From the IMG/VR virus record IMGVR_UViG_3300037257_000055, positions 62,001 through 126,000 of that record: a stretch of 64,000 bases of DNA. The stretch is one strand, 5' to 3'. The position numbers and the translations under genes were made by a program. The stretch is from a virus. This document shows positions 1 through 8,221 of this stretch, in pieces; the stretch's first letter is position 1, and the number at the start of each line of letters is the position of its first letter. The notes below the pieces were generated by a model. It worked only from the letters and a program-made list of their open reading frames with translations. It ran no database searches and was not told the origin of the DNA.

Positions 1-21
1 TAGAAGAAAGAGGTTAAAGAA

Positions 22-384
22 ATGTTTAAATTATTTAAAAAATCACAATTAAAAAGTAAATTAACTGAGAATGGTTTTCCTTGGCTGAAAGTTAAAAAAG
101 ATGTAATTAATAAGTACAGAGAGACTACTAATAAAAGTCATAACCTTACAGATTTTGAAATCCAGTACAAATTAAACAGAGGGTTTTATAGTTCAAGTAC
201 TGATAGTATTAATGAAGATAGAGATATTTGTTATTATGGCTACCTCAAAATAGTCAAAGATAATAGAACAAATACAATTACAGAAATACATAATAGTAAA
301 AGCAACAGATGTGGCAGAATCCATTATAAAGAAAAAGACAAAATAAAAGGAATTTATATTTCAGTTTTTGGAGGTGAAATATAA
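22..384 (+). CDS. Hypothetical protein, 120 aa
   Basis: Not recognised. The reading frame follows an AAAGAGG ribosome-binding site (7-13) at good spacing. The protein is lysine-rich at its N terminus and ends in a short hydrophobic, probably beta segment. Its stop codon overlaps the start of the guanylate-kinase-like gene as TAATG, so the two are likely translationally coupled. Confidence 0.75.
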   Translation: MFKLFKKSQLKSKLTENGFPWLKVKKDVINKYRETTNKSHNLTDFEIQYKLNRGFYSSSTDSINEDRDICYYGYLKIVKDNRTNTITEIHNSKSNRCGRIHYKEKDKIKGIYISVFGGEI

Positions 385-938
385 TGAGTAACATATTATA
401 TGTACCAGTAGGAAAGTCTGGAGCAGGTAAAGATTATATCACTGATAAAATATGCCAAGATTTCAATATGAAAAAAGTAATCAGCAGAACTACACGTAAA
501 CCAAGATTTAAAGGAGAAAATACACATTTATTTGTTTCTGAAGAACAAGCTAATGAGGAATGGGCTATAGCAATTGCAAGACAACCCGTTCCAAATAAAG
601 ATAAAATAGATAGGTATTATACTATAGAAGAAGATTTAAAAAATAAAGACTTTTATTTATTATTCCCTACAGGAGTAAAAAGTTTAAAAGAAAAAAATAT
701 AGATGTTCAAATTAAAACATTATATATAAAAACGCCTTGGTATATAAGAATATTTAGAATGATTAGACGAGGGGATAGTATATCTAATATTATTAAAAGG
801 TTAACATATGAAATGAGTGAGTTTAAAGGGTTTAAAGGAGATTTGAATTTTAAAAATAATGATGAAATGTATATTTATTTTAGAGATAAAAATTTCTTGA
901 ATTACACATTATTAGATGGATTTATAAAGGAGGATTAA
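384..938 (+). CDS. Guanylate kinase-like nucleoside monophosphate kinase
   Basis: Probably phosphorylates a (deoxy)nucleoside monophosphate, most likely GMP or dGMP, to supply phage DNA synthesis. A P-loop, GKSGAGKDY, lies near residues 10-18. The motif SRTTRKPR followed by GEN near residues 34-45 matches the GMP-binding segment of guanylate kinases (TTRxPRxGE). At 184 residues it is about the usual family length, but the C-terminal half is divergent, so substrate identity is inferred. It overlaps the preceding gene by one base and is followed closely by another small gene. Confidence 0.75.
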   Translation: MSNILYVPVGKSGAGKDYITDKICQDFNMKKVISRTTRKPRFKGENTHLFVSEEQANEEWAIAIARQPVPNKDKIDRYYTIEEDLKNKDFYLLFPTGVKSLKEKNIDVQIKTLYIKTPWYIRIFRMIRRGDSISNIIKRLTYEMSEFKGFKGDLNFKNNDEMYIYFRDKNFLNYTLLDGFIKED

Positions 939-943
939 AATAA

Positions 944-1147
944 ATGGAATGTACGATGTTTCAAGTAATAGCATTTTTAAATAAACTTTCAAATAAGGAT
1001 AGAAAATTTAAAAGAGTTGGTGATGATAAATTCAAACTCTTCAAAGGCGTATATGGAGATTTGATGATAGAACTTAATGGAACTTATAGACCATGTCCAG
1101 TATTTTTGTATATGCAAGATAAATGGATTTTAGAAGAACAAGAATAA
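944..1147 (+). CDS. Hypothetical protein, 67 aa
   Basis: Not recognised. An AAGGAGGA site lies about 10 bases upstream of the start. The stop overlaps the start of the next tiny gene (TAATG), a sign of coupling. The C terminus is rich in aromatic residues. Confidence 0.65.
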   Translation: MECTMFQVIAFLNKLSNKDRKFKRVGDDKFKLFKGVYGDLMIELNGTYRPCPVFLYMQDKWILEEQE

Positions 1148-1224
1148 TGCAAGCAATAATGTTTTCTGTAGGTGTGTCAATAGCTTTATTCTTAATAGTT
1201 CATTTTACAGAAAAGCATAAATAA
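1147..1224 (+). CDS. Predicted single-span membrane peptide, 25 aa
   Basis: A very short frame starting within the TAATG overlap. Residues 4-20 form one hydrophobic segment, followed by a short charged tail ending in EKHK, as in small single-pass membrane peptides. It has no ribosome-binding site of its own, so expression would depend on coupling to the upstream gene. Function is unknown. Confidence 0.45.
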   Translation: MQAIMFSVGVSIALFLIVHFTEKHK

Positions 1225-1268
1225 TAAATTAAGATAATAATATATAAGTATGAAGGAGAATGATTAAA

Positions 1269-1553
1269 ATGTTAAAAGAAGTTATAAAAATGAATGTAGG
1301 TTCAGGTGTGGATTTAGAGTTTAGAAGTATAAAAGAAGTTTTAATATTTTGGTATGAAGATTTTAAGAATAAAATTTGGAACTGTGAAAATAAAGAGTTT
1401 ACATATAGAGAGCTGAAGTTAAAAATTATTTATGATGTTGTATTGGATGAAAAAGGTAAAGTTATTGAAGAAACAGACTTTATAACAATTAGAAAAGATT
1501 TAGAAGAACAAATAAATCAAATCAATGAAATGTTAGAGGAGAGTAATAAATGA
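1269..1553 (+). CDS. Hypothetical protein, 94 aa
   Basis: Not recognised. The start at 1269 is preferred over the ATG at 1260 because the AAGGAG site (1253-1258) leaves only one base before 1260. The last 25 residues are predicted to be helical and acidic. The stop overlaps the next start as ATGA. Confidence 0.7.
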   Translation: MLKEVIKMNVGSGVDLEFRSIKEVLIFWYEDFKNKIWNCENKEFTYRELKLKIIYDVVLDEKGKVIEETDFITIRKDLEEQINQINEMLEESNK

Positions 1554-2008
1554 TAGAAATATTAATATGGGGAAATCCAAAGAAAGAATTCAAAAGATTA
1601 AATATAAACCCTAAATTAACTTGGAAAGGGTATGATTGGAAAGAAACTGAAGAAATAAGAGTTTATTGTATAACTAGAGACGAATTTGATATATTATGTG
1701 ATGATAAATATTCAGAAAATGATTGGCTTGATAGTTGTTGGAGATATGCTGAAGGCAGTAATATGGGAAGTCTAAATACTCAAAAGATAATTAATGGCAA
1801 AGCTTTAGAATGTTTTAGTTCATTAAGGCAACCATTATATGAAGATGATGAAGAGATTGATGATATGGAATATGACCACTTATTAGATTATTTATGTTAT
1901 TGTTTAGGTGTTTCTACGGAAAGTAATATATGTGCAGTAGCAGTTGATTTAGCTAGATATAATCATATGTCTATGGTTGAATTATTTGAAAGATATCAAA
2001 GCAGATAA
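1550..2008 (+). CDS. Hypothetical acidic protein, 152 aa
   Basis: Not recognised. The middle (about residues 100-115) is strongly acidic, and several cysteines cluster nearby (LCYCLG). Its start lies inside the stop of the preceding gene, so it is probably coupled to it. It is the last gene before an intergenic repeat. Confidence 0.7.
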   Translation: MIEILIWGNPKKEFKRLNINPKLTWKGYDWKETEEIRVYCITRDEFDILCDDKYSENDWLDSCWRYAEGSNMGSLNTQKIINGKALECFSSLRQPLYEDDEEIDDMEYDHLLDYLCYCLGVSTESNICAVAVDLARYNHMSMVELFERYQSR

Positions 2009-2012
2009 ATAG

Positions 2013-2046
2013 TTAATTTTAACAAGTGTTAAATAAATTAATAGAA
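2013..2046 (+). repeat. Copy of the dispersed intergenic repeat, with a perfect inverted repeat
   Basis: The first half is an inverted repeat, TTAACA-AG-TGTTAA (2019-2032). It runs directly into AAATAAATTAATAGAA (2031-2046), the motif that recurs in about twenty intergenic regions here. The next ribosome-binding site starts a few bases later. Confidence 0.7.
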
Positions 2047-2062
2047 GAAAGGAAATGAGTAA

Positions 2063-3166
2063 ATGAAAAGTAATATTTTTATACCAAAACAAATAAATGT
2101 AGGATTTCGAAATAGAGAAGATACATATACAAAGAAATTAGCTTATGTTATTTATTTTGACAATAAAGGAGTTTTAAGAAAAGAAACTTCATGGAATAGT
2201 TGGAGGGATGATGAAATAGACAACATAATATATGATAATGTTCCAACTGAAGGTTTTGTTTTAAACAAGAAAGTAGGGGATTACTCAAATGGTTGGGATC
2301 ATAGACAAGCATATGTAAGAATCTATGATAGTCGTGATTTTGAATTTGAGATAACTATAGAAAACCTATTATATATATTAGAAAATACTAGTGCAATAAA
2401 AGGAAAAGGGCTTGAAGGGGAATTTGTATATGGATGGGACGGAAAAGATTTAATATTAATTCCTACATCATCTCCAGATTATCAAGAAATTCAAAAGTTT
2501 AATGATGTATTATTTGAGAATAAAAAATTTAAAGCAAAAGACTTAATAATAGGTGCTACATATAAAGATAAATCAATGAACGAATGGATTTACATGGGAA
2601 GATTTGATAAATGGTCAAGAGATTCAGAAAAAGTATATAGAAACAATAGCAGATATGGTTATGACTATGATTATATCTATAAAGATGTAAATAAAGGTAA
2701 ACATCATTTCTTTGTGAAGGAGTCTTTGAATTACAGAGATGAGCCTTATTTAGAAACATTAATATTAAAATCATTAGGAGATAAATTTATAGATATAGTA
2801 TCTTCAGAATGTGTTGAAAACTATGCTGATTTATTTGATAGACTAGAAAGAAAAACTGAATACTCCCCTTATGATGAAAGTAAAGATAAATTATTTAAAT
2901 ATACTTTTAAAGAATTTAAAGAAGATGCAGATAAAAGAAGGTGGTTTTATTTTTATAGTGGCGAAAACAATAGAATGGAATTAGATAAAAGAAGAGATGA
3001 ACAAGGTGAATACGATACTGATGATTATAATATTTATAATAAATCAGATACTTATAAAAACGGATTTATAAAGAATACAACACTAAAAGAAATATATGAC
3101 GAATTCCAACCAATGTATAAAAATAAATACTTACAAAATGGAAAGCTATATGAAAGGGAGAGATAA
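2063..3166 (+). CDS. Conserved phage protein of unknown function, 367 aa
   Basis: It resembles a family of uncharacterised proteins I associate with large Firmicute phages, with a recognisable N-terminal stretch (KLAYVIYFDNKGVLRKE, then SWNSWRDDEID and PTEGFVLNKKVG). No catalytic motif is visible. The first 130 residues look like a conserved globular domain rich in aromatics, and the C-terminal third is highly charged. The gene starts a new transcription block after the repeat at 2013-2046 and is followed four bases later by the next gene. Confidence 0.75.
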   Translation: MKSNIFIPKQINVGFRNREDTYTKKLAYVIYFDNKGVLRKETSWNSWRDDEIDNIIYDNVPTEGFVLNKKVGDYSNGWDHRQAYVRIYDSRDFEFEITIENLLYILENTSAIKGKGLEGEFVYGWDGKDLILIPTSSPDYQEIQKFNDVLFENKKFKAKDLIIGATYKDKSMNEWIYMGRFDKWSRDSEKVYRNNSRYGYDYDYIYKDVNKGKHHFFVKESLNYRDEPYLETLILKSLGDKFIDIVSSECVENYADLFDRLERKTEYSPYDESKDKLFKYTFKEFKEDADKRRWFYFYSGENNRMELDKRRDEQGEYDTDDYNIYNKSDTYKNGFIKNTTLKEIYDEFQPMYKNKYLQNGKLYERER

Positions 3167-3169
3167 ATA

Positions 3170-3580
3170 ATGAGTAATATAAATGATAAAAAGATAATGG
3201 AGTTAAAGAAACAAATTGCAGAAAAGAAAAATAAATTAGAAGGTGTTAACAGATTTATACCTATAACAAATTGTTCTATAGAATTAGATGGTGTTAGACT
3301 CAATCTTAATACTTTGCAAAAAGAACAACTGATTCCACTTATGGTTAGATTAAACTGTTATATGTTATCAGCTAAAGATTTAGGCATGTTAGATGATTAT
3401 AAAATAAGTGGATACAAGGTGGGCGAATGGATAGTAGATGTCAGAACCAAATTAGATATTCTTTCTAGAAAAGATGAAGAAATAAAACTTAAAGTTATGG
3501 AGTCTAAATTAGATAAGTTATTATCTGATGAAAAGAAAACTGAATTAGAACTAGATGAAATTGCAGAATTTTTAAAATAA
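3170..3580 (+). CDS. Hypothetical helical protein, 136 aa
   Basis: Not recognised. The N-terminal 25 residues and the last 45 are lysine- and glutamate-rich helices likely to form coiled coils. They flank a compact hydrophobic core (about residues 30-90). It lies three bases after the previous gene, probably in the same operon. Confidence 0.75.
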   Translation: MSNINDKKIMELKKQIAEKKNKLEGVNRFIPITNCSIELDGVRLNLNTLQKEQLIPLMVRLNCYMLSAKDLGMLDDYKISGYKVGEWIVDVRTKLDILSRKDEEIKLKVMESKLDKLLSDEKKTELELDEIAEFLK

Positions 3581-3594
3581 TAAAAACAGATAAC

Positions 3595-3629
3595 TTCCTA
3601 GAATTAAAAATAAAAATCAGTTCTAGGAA
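3595..3629 (+). terminator. Strong hairpin after the 2063-3580 genes, possible terminator
   Basis: The arms TTCCTAGAA (3595-3603) and TTCTAGGAA (3621-3629) pair perfectly over 9 bp around an A-rich 17-base loop, and pairing can extend outwards past one mismatch. No long T run follows, so it may be an RNA-stabilising hairpin or a symmetric protein site rather than an intrinsic terminator. Confidence 0.5.
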
Positions 3630-3656
3630 ATTACCGTAAATGGTTGATTTTAATAG

Positions 3657-3671
3657 AATAAATTAATAGAA
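3657..3671 (+). repeat. Dispersed intergenic motif AATAAATTAATAGAA
   Basis: An exact copy of the recurring motif, preceded by TTGATTTTAA as in other copies and followed within 20 bases by an AAAGGAGAG ribosome-binding site. Confidence 0.7.
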
Positions 3672-3691
3672 AATATAAAGGAGAGATTAAG

Positions 3692-3994
3692 ATGAAGAGA
3701 ATGTTTTTAGATTTAGATGGAGAACAATTTTTTGATATAAGAGGTGAAAATTATGAGGTAATTAAGAGTTTCATAAATAGTAATTTTATTGGTCAAGGAA
3801 AACATTATGGTAGTTTGCCAGAAATTATAGATAATAAAAGCAAACCATTAATACTAATTAATTATACTGATGGCGATGATGACATTGAAGAAATAAATCA
3901 TAATAGCATTGAAGAAACTATTAAAACATATGAGGAACAAGAAGATGTGGACAGTGTACAATATTTAGGATTTCCAACGGTTTTAAATGTTTAA
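3692..3994 (+). CDS. Hypothetical acidic protein, 100 aa
   Basis: Not recognised. It is strongly acidic in the middle (DGDDDIEE). A good ribosome-binding site precedes it. Confidence 0.7.
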   Translation: MKRMFLDLDGEQFFDIRGENYEVIKSFINSNFIGQGKHYGSLPEIIDNKSKPLILINYTDGDDDIEEINHNSIEETIKTYEEQEDVDSVQYLGFPTVLNV

Positions 3995-4017
3995 TTAAAA
4001 GATGGGAGGATATTAAT

Positions 4018-4179
4018 ATGTATAATGAATTAAAAAATAAAATTAAAGTATTAGAATTATCTGATTCAGAAATATTATGGTTAAGTGATATGATGTGTGG
4101 TGAATCTGATGGCTCAGAAGCTAGTAATTCTTTAGAAAAGAAAATAGATAAATTATATAAAGAGACTTTTAATAAATAA
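4018..4179 (+). CDS. Hypothetical small acidic protein, 53 aa
   Basis: A short frame with a GGGAGGA ribosome-binding site 8 bases upstream. The protein is helical with a serine- and glycine-rich middle. Function is unknown. Confidence 0.6.
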   Translation: MYNELKNKIKVLELSDSEILWLSDMMCGESDGSEASNSLEKKIDKLYKETFNK

Positions 4180-4240
4180 AAAGGCAATAAAATATGGATT
4201 TGAATGGAATATTAATAAATTATAAAAAGGAGATAGGAAA

Positions 4241-4540
4241 ATGATTGATGAATTAATTAAAGAAATAGAAGAATTAAGAACAATAAAAACTAAATATGAA
4301 TATTTACAAAAAGACAAAGAAACAATGTCAAAATTGTTATATAAATATATGATTAAAGAATATAACTCTAAATCCTATGACGAAAGAGCTGATGAATTTA
4401 GAGTTACTATATGTAAAGATTGCAAACTTAGGGGTTGTAATTATACAAAAGAGTTGCCTATTGATATATTAAAGCCAATAGAAAGCGATGTTTCTTTTAT
4501 ACCTAGTAAAATAAGTTGTAAAAAATTTAAATGGGATTAA
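4241..4540 (+). CDS. Hypothetical protein with coiled coil and Cys cluster, 99 aa
   Basis: The first 45 residues form a charged helix. The C-terminal half contains CKDCKLRGC and a further Cys six residues from the end, consistent with a small metal-binding knuckle. Function is unknown. Confidence 0.7.
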   Translation: MIDELIKEIEELRTIKTKYEYLQKDKETMSKLLYKYMIKEYNSKSYDERADEFRVTICKDCKLRGCNYTKELPIDILKPIESDVSFIPSKISCKKFKWD

Positions 4541-4588
4541 AAACACGATAGATATGTTATTTTATGGTAAATATAAGGAGGAGAGTAT

Positions 4589-5056
4589 ATGGTAAAAATT
4601 TATAAAAATCCAAATGGAGACACAAGAACGGCTAAAAAAGATGTAAGTTTTGAGGAATTTCAACAAGCAAATGATATGCATAGGCGAGATGTTAAAAATG
4701 TCATGAAAGAGTTAGCTTATATGATAATGGATATAGGTTTCTCTCATGATATTACGAAGAAAACTGATGAAGAACTATTTTATAATAACCTTTTATCAAC
4801 AATGAATGAAGGAACTGATTTTGTTAATAACGAATGGTATCAACTACATATAGCCAAAGAAAGACATCATCTATTATCTAATTGTCCTGAAGATGTAAAT
4901 TTACTTGATGTATTAGAAATGATAACAGATTGTGTATGTGCTGGAATGTCTAGAAGTGGTGATGTAAGAGATGTTGAAATTAATGAGGAAATATTAAATA
5001 AAGCTTTGAAAAACACAGTAACAGTTATTAAAAATATGATAGAGTGTTCAAATTAA
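4589..5056 (+). CDS. HD-like phage protein related to the DUF5662 type, 155 aa
   Basis: A mostly helical protein with an ordered set of potential metal ligands: HDITK (about residue 55), the pair in ERHH (about 92) and a following helix LLDVLEMITDCV (about 108-119). The same order (HDKSK, RHH, LIDIMELLAD) occurs in the protein at 51030, so the two look like distant paralogues. The pattern resembles HD-domain phosphohydrolases, but no reaction is known for this family. The start is set by a GGAGG site. Confidence 0.65.
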   Translation: MVKIYKNPNGDTRTAKKDVSFEEFQQANDMHRRDVKNVMKELAYMIMDIGFSHDITKKTDEELFYNNLLSTMNEGTDFVNNEWYQLHIAKERHHLLSNCPEDVNLLDVLEMITDCVCAGMSRSGDVRDVEINEEILNKALKNTVTVIKNMIECSN

Positions 5057-5105
5057 AAAGCAAATAAAATAAATGTTTCATTGGAAGTTGAAAGGAAGTG
5101 AGATT

Positions 5106-5279
5106 ATGAATTGTCCAAAGTGTGGCAAAGAAATGAAACAGATTCATTGGGAAGGATTGTCTTTATTGAATCCTATGACTTGTGAAGAAGAACTAGAGTG
5201 TGAATGTGGAGTATATTATCAATTTTCATATGGTGCTGAAAGATGCTTAGATAAAGATGGCAATGAAATAGATTATTAA
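5106..5279 (+). CDS. Small zinc-ribbon protein, 57 aa
   Basis: MNCPKCGKEM at the N terminus and CECG about 30 residues later give a four-cysteine zinc ribbon. The start at 5106 follows AAAGGAAGTGA; an upstream ATG at 5073 lacks such a site. It is one of many such proteins in this window. Confidence 0.75.
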   Translation: MNCPKCGKEMKQIHWEGLSLLNPMTCEEELECECGVYYQFSYGAERCLDKDGNEIDY

Positions 5280-5295
5280 AGGAGGATAAATTGTA

Positions 5296-5637
5296 ATGAG
5301 TAAAGATCTATGGGATTTAGCCAAAAGGGCTACTAAAATAGTAAAAGAACAAGTCAAACAAGATATAAATGAAGATGAAATGACAGGAATATTCTATCAA
5401 GAATTTTGTGAACCTACTTTAGCCGAAAAAGAATTATTAGGCGATTTATTAATTGGTGACAAAGCAATGGTCAAGATAGAAATAGAAGATTTAAAAAATA
5501 TGAAAGGTAAAATAGGATATGTGTTAGGTGTAGATGTAAAATATCCTGAATATCCTATAAGTGTGAATTTAAAAGTAGGAGATGAATTTATTGAATGTAG
5601 ATTTAAGAGAATTGAATTAGAAAAAGTATTCTGTTAA
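5296..5637 (+). CDS. Hypothetical protein, 113 aa
   Basis: Not recognised. The first 45 residues are helical and the rest is predicted beta-rich, with a GDxxMVKIE-like segment suggesting a small barrel. It is preceded by AAAGGAGGA. Confidence 0.7.
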   Translation: MSKDLWDLAKRATKIVKEQVKQDINEDEMTGIFYQEFCEPTLAEKELLGDLLIGDKAMVKIEIEDLKNMKGKIGYVLGVDVKYPEYPISVNLKVGDEFIECRFKRIELEKVFC

Positions 5638-5686
5638 AATTCTAATTTGAAGGTAAATAAATTAACAGAAGAAAGGAGGTTGTATG

Positions 5687-5887
5687 ATGTACATAGCTTT
5701 TGGAATTTATATGTTTATAGGTTTTTGGTTTATAAAACCTAAAGATATAAGAGATTTTCATTGGACATGGGTAGATTTTTCAGATGGATTCTTTCCATTG
5801 TGTATACCTATTTGGGTATGGCTAATAATGTGGTTACTTTGGTTACCAATAAAAATAATTCAATGGATATTAGGAGGATTTAATTAA
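5687..5887 (+). CDS. Predicted Trp-rich membrane protein, 66 aa
   Basis: Two hydrophobic segments (about residues 2-17 and 40-60) unusually rich in tryptophan point to a small inner-membrane protein. AAAGGAGG (5672-5679) suits the start at 5687 better than the ATG one codon earlier. A hairpin terminator follows. Confidence 0.65.
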   Translation: MYIAFGIYMFIGFWFIKPKDIRDFHWTWVDFSDGFFPLCIPIWVWLIMWLLWLPIKIIQWILGGFN

Positions 5888-5899
5888 ATAACAACATAG

Positions 5900-5937
5900 A
5901 AGTTTCTAGCAGAGATTAAATTTGTTAGAAACTTTTT
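5900..5937 (+). terminator. Intrinsic terminator
   Basis: AAGTTTCTAGCA and TGTTAGAAACTT form a stem of about 12 bp with one mismatch and a 12-base loop, followed by TTT. It separates the membrane-protein gene from a new promoter. Confidence 0.7.
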
Positions 5938-5946
5938 ATATTATTT

Positions 5947-5962
5947 AAATAAATTAATAGAA
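5947..5962 (+). repeat. Dispersed intergenic motif AAATAAATTAATAGAA
   Basis: An exact copy ending six bases before the -35 element of the promoter at 5969-5997, so it sits where an UP element would. Confidence 0.75.
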
Positions 5963-5968
5963 AGACTA

Positions 5969-5997
5969 TTGACTTATTAGGTTGGAAGATTTATACT
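5969..5997 (+). promoter_or_regulatory. Sigma-A-type promoter
   Basis: TTGACT, a 17-base spacer and TATACT. It lies directly downstream of a terminator and a motif copy and would transcribe the gene at 6073. Confidence 0.8.
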
Positions 5998-6072
5998 AAA
6001 GATAAGCTAATAAGGAATGACAGATACATATAAATTGGATATAATATTAATAATGAAATGGAGTGGAATCAA

Positions 6073-6465
6073 ATGAAAGATTTAAAATTGCCAATAATAA
6101 GTAAAGAAGAAAGAGAAGTAATATGGAACAATCTAAAAGAAGGTGATACTTTAGTTGAAATTGAATGGAACTCTTGGGGTGATAGTTATACTGTTAGGAA
6201 TAGAAAGATCATAAAAAGAACCGCTAAAGGAAGTATTAGGTTAGATAACAATGAACTTCTAAAACATTTGGAATCTAAATATTATGTTGTAACTGACGAA
6301 TTAAAAACTTGGTATAATATAATAGAAGTTGAAGAAAATTTATTTACCTTGTTTAATAAAGCATCAAGAGATAAAAAATATTTTAAGAATAATTTGACAT
6401 ATGAAGATATATTTAATTTAAAAGAAATATTGGAAAGAGCATTGCAAGGTAAAGAGTGTGAATAA
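6073..6465 (+). CDS. Hypothetical protein, 130 aa
   Basis: Not recognised. The first part (to about residue 70) looks like a small beta domain and the rest is helical. The ATG at 6073 is spaced correctly from GGAGTGG (6060-6066); the upstream ATG at 6058 is not. Confidence 0.7.
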   Translation: MKDLKLPIISKEEREVIWNNLKEGDTLVEIEWNSWGDSYTVRNRKIIKRTAKGSIRLDNNELLKHLESKYYVVTDELKTWYNIIEVEENLFTLFNKASRDKKYFKNNLTYEDIFNLKEILERALQGKECE

Positions 6466-6508
6466 GACCTTAAAAACTATATTTTAACAAAATTTAGGAG
6501 GAATTGAA

Positions 6509-6790
6509 ATGCAAAAAGATTTAATAACAACTGAAATATTAGAAGAAATAAATTCAACATTAAAAGATAAAGGAACTTGTTTAAGAATAATCAGAGATGG
6601 TCAAGTTAATAATATTGTAAAAAGCTATAAACTTCAAATAGTAGATGAATTTATAGATTCACAATACATGTTACCTAATCCTAATAAAGAATGTGAAAAA
6701 TTTATTAGAGATTTTTTTGAAAGTAAAGGTATAAAATTACCATACAGTAATCAAGTATTAAATATATGGGCATATGAGGAGGAAGTATAA
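6509..6790 (+). CDS. Hypothetical protein, 93 aa
   Basis: Not recognised. It is preceded by TTAGGAGG, and its stop overlaps the next start as TAATG. Confidence 0.7.
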   Translation: MQKDLITTEILEEINSTLKDKGTCLRIIRDGQVNNIVKSYKLQIVDEFIDSQYMLPNPNKECEKFIRDFFESKGIKLPYSNQVLNIWAYEEEV

Positions 6791-6987
6791 TGGATAGAAA
6801 CATATTATTAACTTATATACATGTGAAAGGATATACTACTTATGAATGGTTTGAAGATATGGAAGAATGTAACGAATTTATAAAGGATTCTAAAGATAAA
6901 ATTTATAAGATATTTGAATGTTGTCGAATTGGAATTGTTAAAGATATGGAAGAAGAATTAAATTATAAAATAGGGGAGGAATTATAA
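6790..6987 (+). CDS. Hypothetical protein, 65 aa
   Basis: Not recognised. It is coupled to the previous gene by a one-base overlap and is followed two bases later by the next. Two adjacent features, a CC pair and an acidic C terminus, are visible. Confidence 0.65.
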   Translation: MDRNILLTYIHVKGYTTYEWFEDMEECNEFIKDSKDKIYKIFECCRIGIVKDMEEELNYKIGEEL

Positions 6988-6988
6988 A

Positions 6989-7255
6989 ATGGAAGAAAAA
7001 GAAATAGTTAAGAAAATAGAAGAATTTATCAATGAAACAAATAGAGAATTATTTGAACTTGATGAATATTTTAGTGTAAAAGGTAAAATTATAGAATGTG
7101 ATAAAAAAGGTCAAACAATTAAGGTTCAAATATTAGATAAGAAGTATTCATTTTATTTTCAAGATAATGAAATACATGGAGTATTGACAGAACCATATGA
7201 AGTCAAAGAATATTTTAATTTTAAAAGTATTATATATTGGAAAGGGAAATTGTAA
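6989..7255 (+). CDS. Hypothetical protein, 88 aa
   Basis: Not recognised. It has a helical N terminus and then an alternating beta pattern (VKGKIIECDKKGQTIKVQI) suggestive of a small OB- or SH3-like barrel. It uses a GGGGAGGA site inside the preceding gene. Confidence 0.65.
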   Translation: MEEKEIVKKIEEFINETNRELFELDEYFSVKGKIIECDKKGQTIKVQILDKKYSFYFQDNEIHGVLTEPYEVKEYFNFKSIIYWKGKL

Positions 7256-7339
7256 ATGATAAAACATGAAGGGAAAAAATTGTTATTAACATAAATTCTA
7301 TCTTTTATTAAAAATAAAAACATAAAAGGAGATACAATT

Positions 7340-7747
7340 ATGGAAATAATAAAACGTTGTGGATGGATTCATTATGTTGATGAATTTTATAAGTTTGATT
7401 CTAATAAATCTGGAAAATGGATGTATTTCTTTAAAGATAAAGAATTTGTAGCTAAAATATGTGAGGATACCATAAAAAAGAATATTGTTGGTGAATCAAA
7501 ACATACAGATGAAGAAATAGGAGTTACTTGTTTTTATCTTAATTGTGATGATATCAGAACACATAAAAAGATTCTATTGTACTTTATTGAAAATAATCTT
7601 ATTTCTAAAACAAAAAGTGGAAGATTATATAATATACCCTTTAAATTAAATGCTCGGACTTCAGCAGGTGAATATGGTGATGAATTTCATTCAGATATAA
7701 AACTATCGAAATTCATTGATTTAAATACAGGAAAATGGTTGCTATAA
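7340..7747 (+). CDS. Conserved phage protein, 135 aa
   Basis: It resembles uncharacterised phage proteins with an N-terminal KSGKWMYFF motif (about residues 22-31). No catalytic residues can be assigned. An AAAGGAGA site precedes it. Confidence 0.65.
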   Translation: MEIIKRCGWIHYVDEFYKFDSNKSGKWMYFFKDKEFVAKICEDTIKKNIVGESKHTDEEIGVTCFYLNCDDIRTHKKILLYFIENNLISKTKSGRLYNIPFKLNARTSAGEYGDEFHSDIKLSKFIDLNTGKWLL

Positions 7748-7803
7748 AATAGATTTGAAAATAAAGTGTTAAAATATCTTTTAATTGAAGCGAGGTGAGT
7801 AAA

Positions 7804-7941
7804 ATGGATTGTAAAAGATGTGGCAATGAGTTAAAGCAAATGGAAGATTTGGATTTCTTTGAATGTGAAGAATGTGAATTAATATATGATGAACAAGATA
7901 ATGATATTACAGAAGATTATTTTGAGGGAATATATCAATAA
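7804..7941 (+). CDS. Small zinc-ribbon protein, 45 aa
   Basis: CKRCGNE near the N terminus and CEEC about 15 residues later form a minimal zinc ribbon with an acidic tail. GCGAGGTGA precedes the ATG. Function is unknown. Confidence 0.65.
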   Translation: MDCKRCGNELKQMEDLDFFECEECELIYDEQDNDITEDYFEGIYQ

Positions 7942-7961
7942 ATGAGAGAGGTGATTTTAAA

Positions 7962-8189
7962 TTGTGTAAAACAAAAATACAGGAATATATAAAATTATTA
8001 GATGGTTATATTTGCAAAACAAATGAACATAATTTTAATATAAAGAATCAAAATATTATAATAGATAAAAATGTATTGTTATTAAATACTTTAGATGATA
8101 TTCAATTAAAGAAGACATTAAATTTATTAGAAAGTATTTATGAATCTGAAATAAATATAAAAGAATTAATAAAAAATATAAGTCAATAA
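7962..8189 (+). CDS. Hypothetical helical protein, TTG start, 75 aa
   Basis: Not recognised. A TTG start is chosen because GAGAGGTGA lies about 9 bases upstream and no ATG fits. The sequence is rich in Ile, Lys and Asn, with several amphipathic helices. Confidence 0.6.
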   Translation: MCKTKIQEYIKLLDGYICKTNEHNFNIKNQNIIIDKNVLLLNTLDDIQLKKTLNLLESIYESEINIKELIKNISQ

Positions 8190-8221
8190 AGCAATAAGTT
8201 TATAATGAAAGGGAAAAGCTA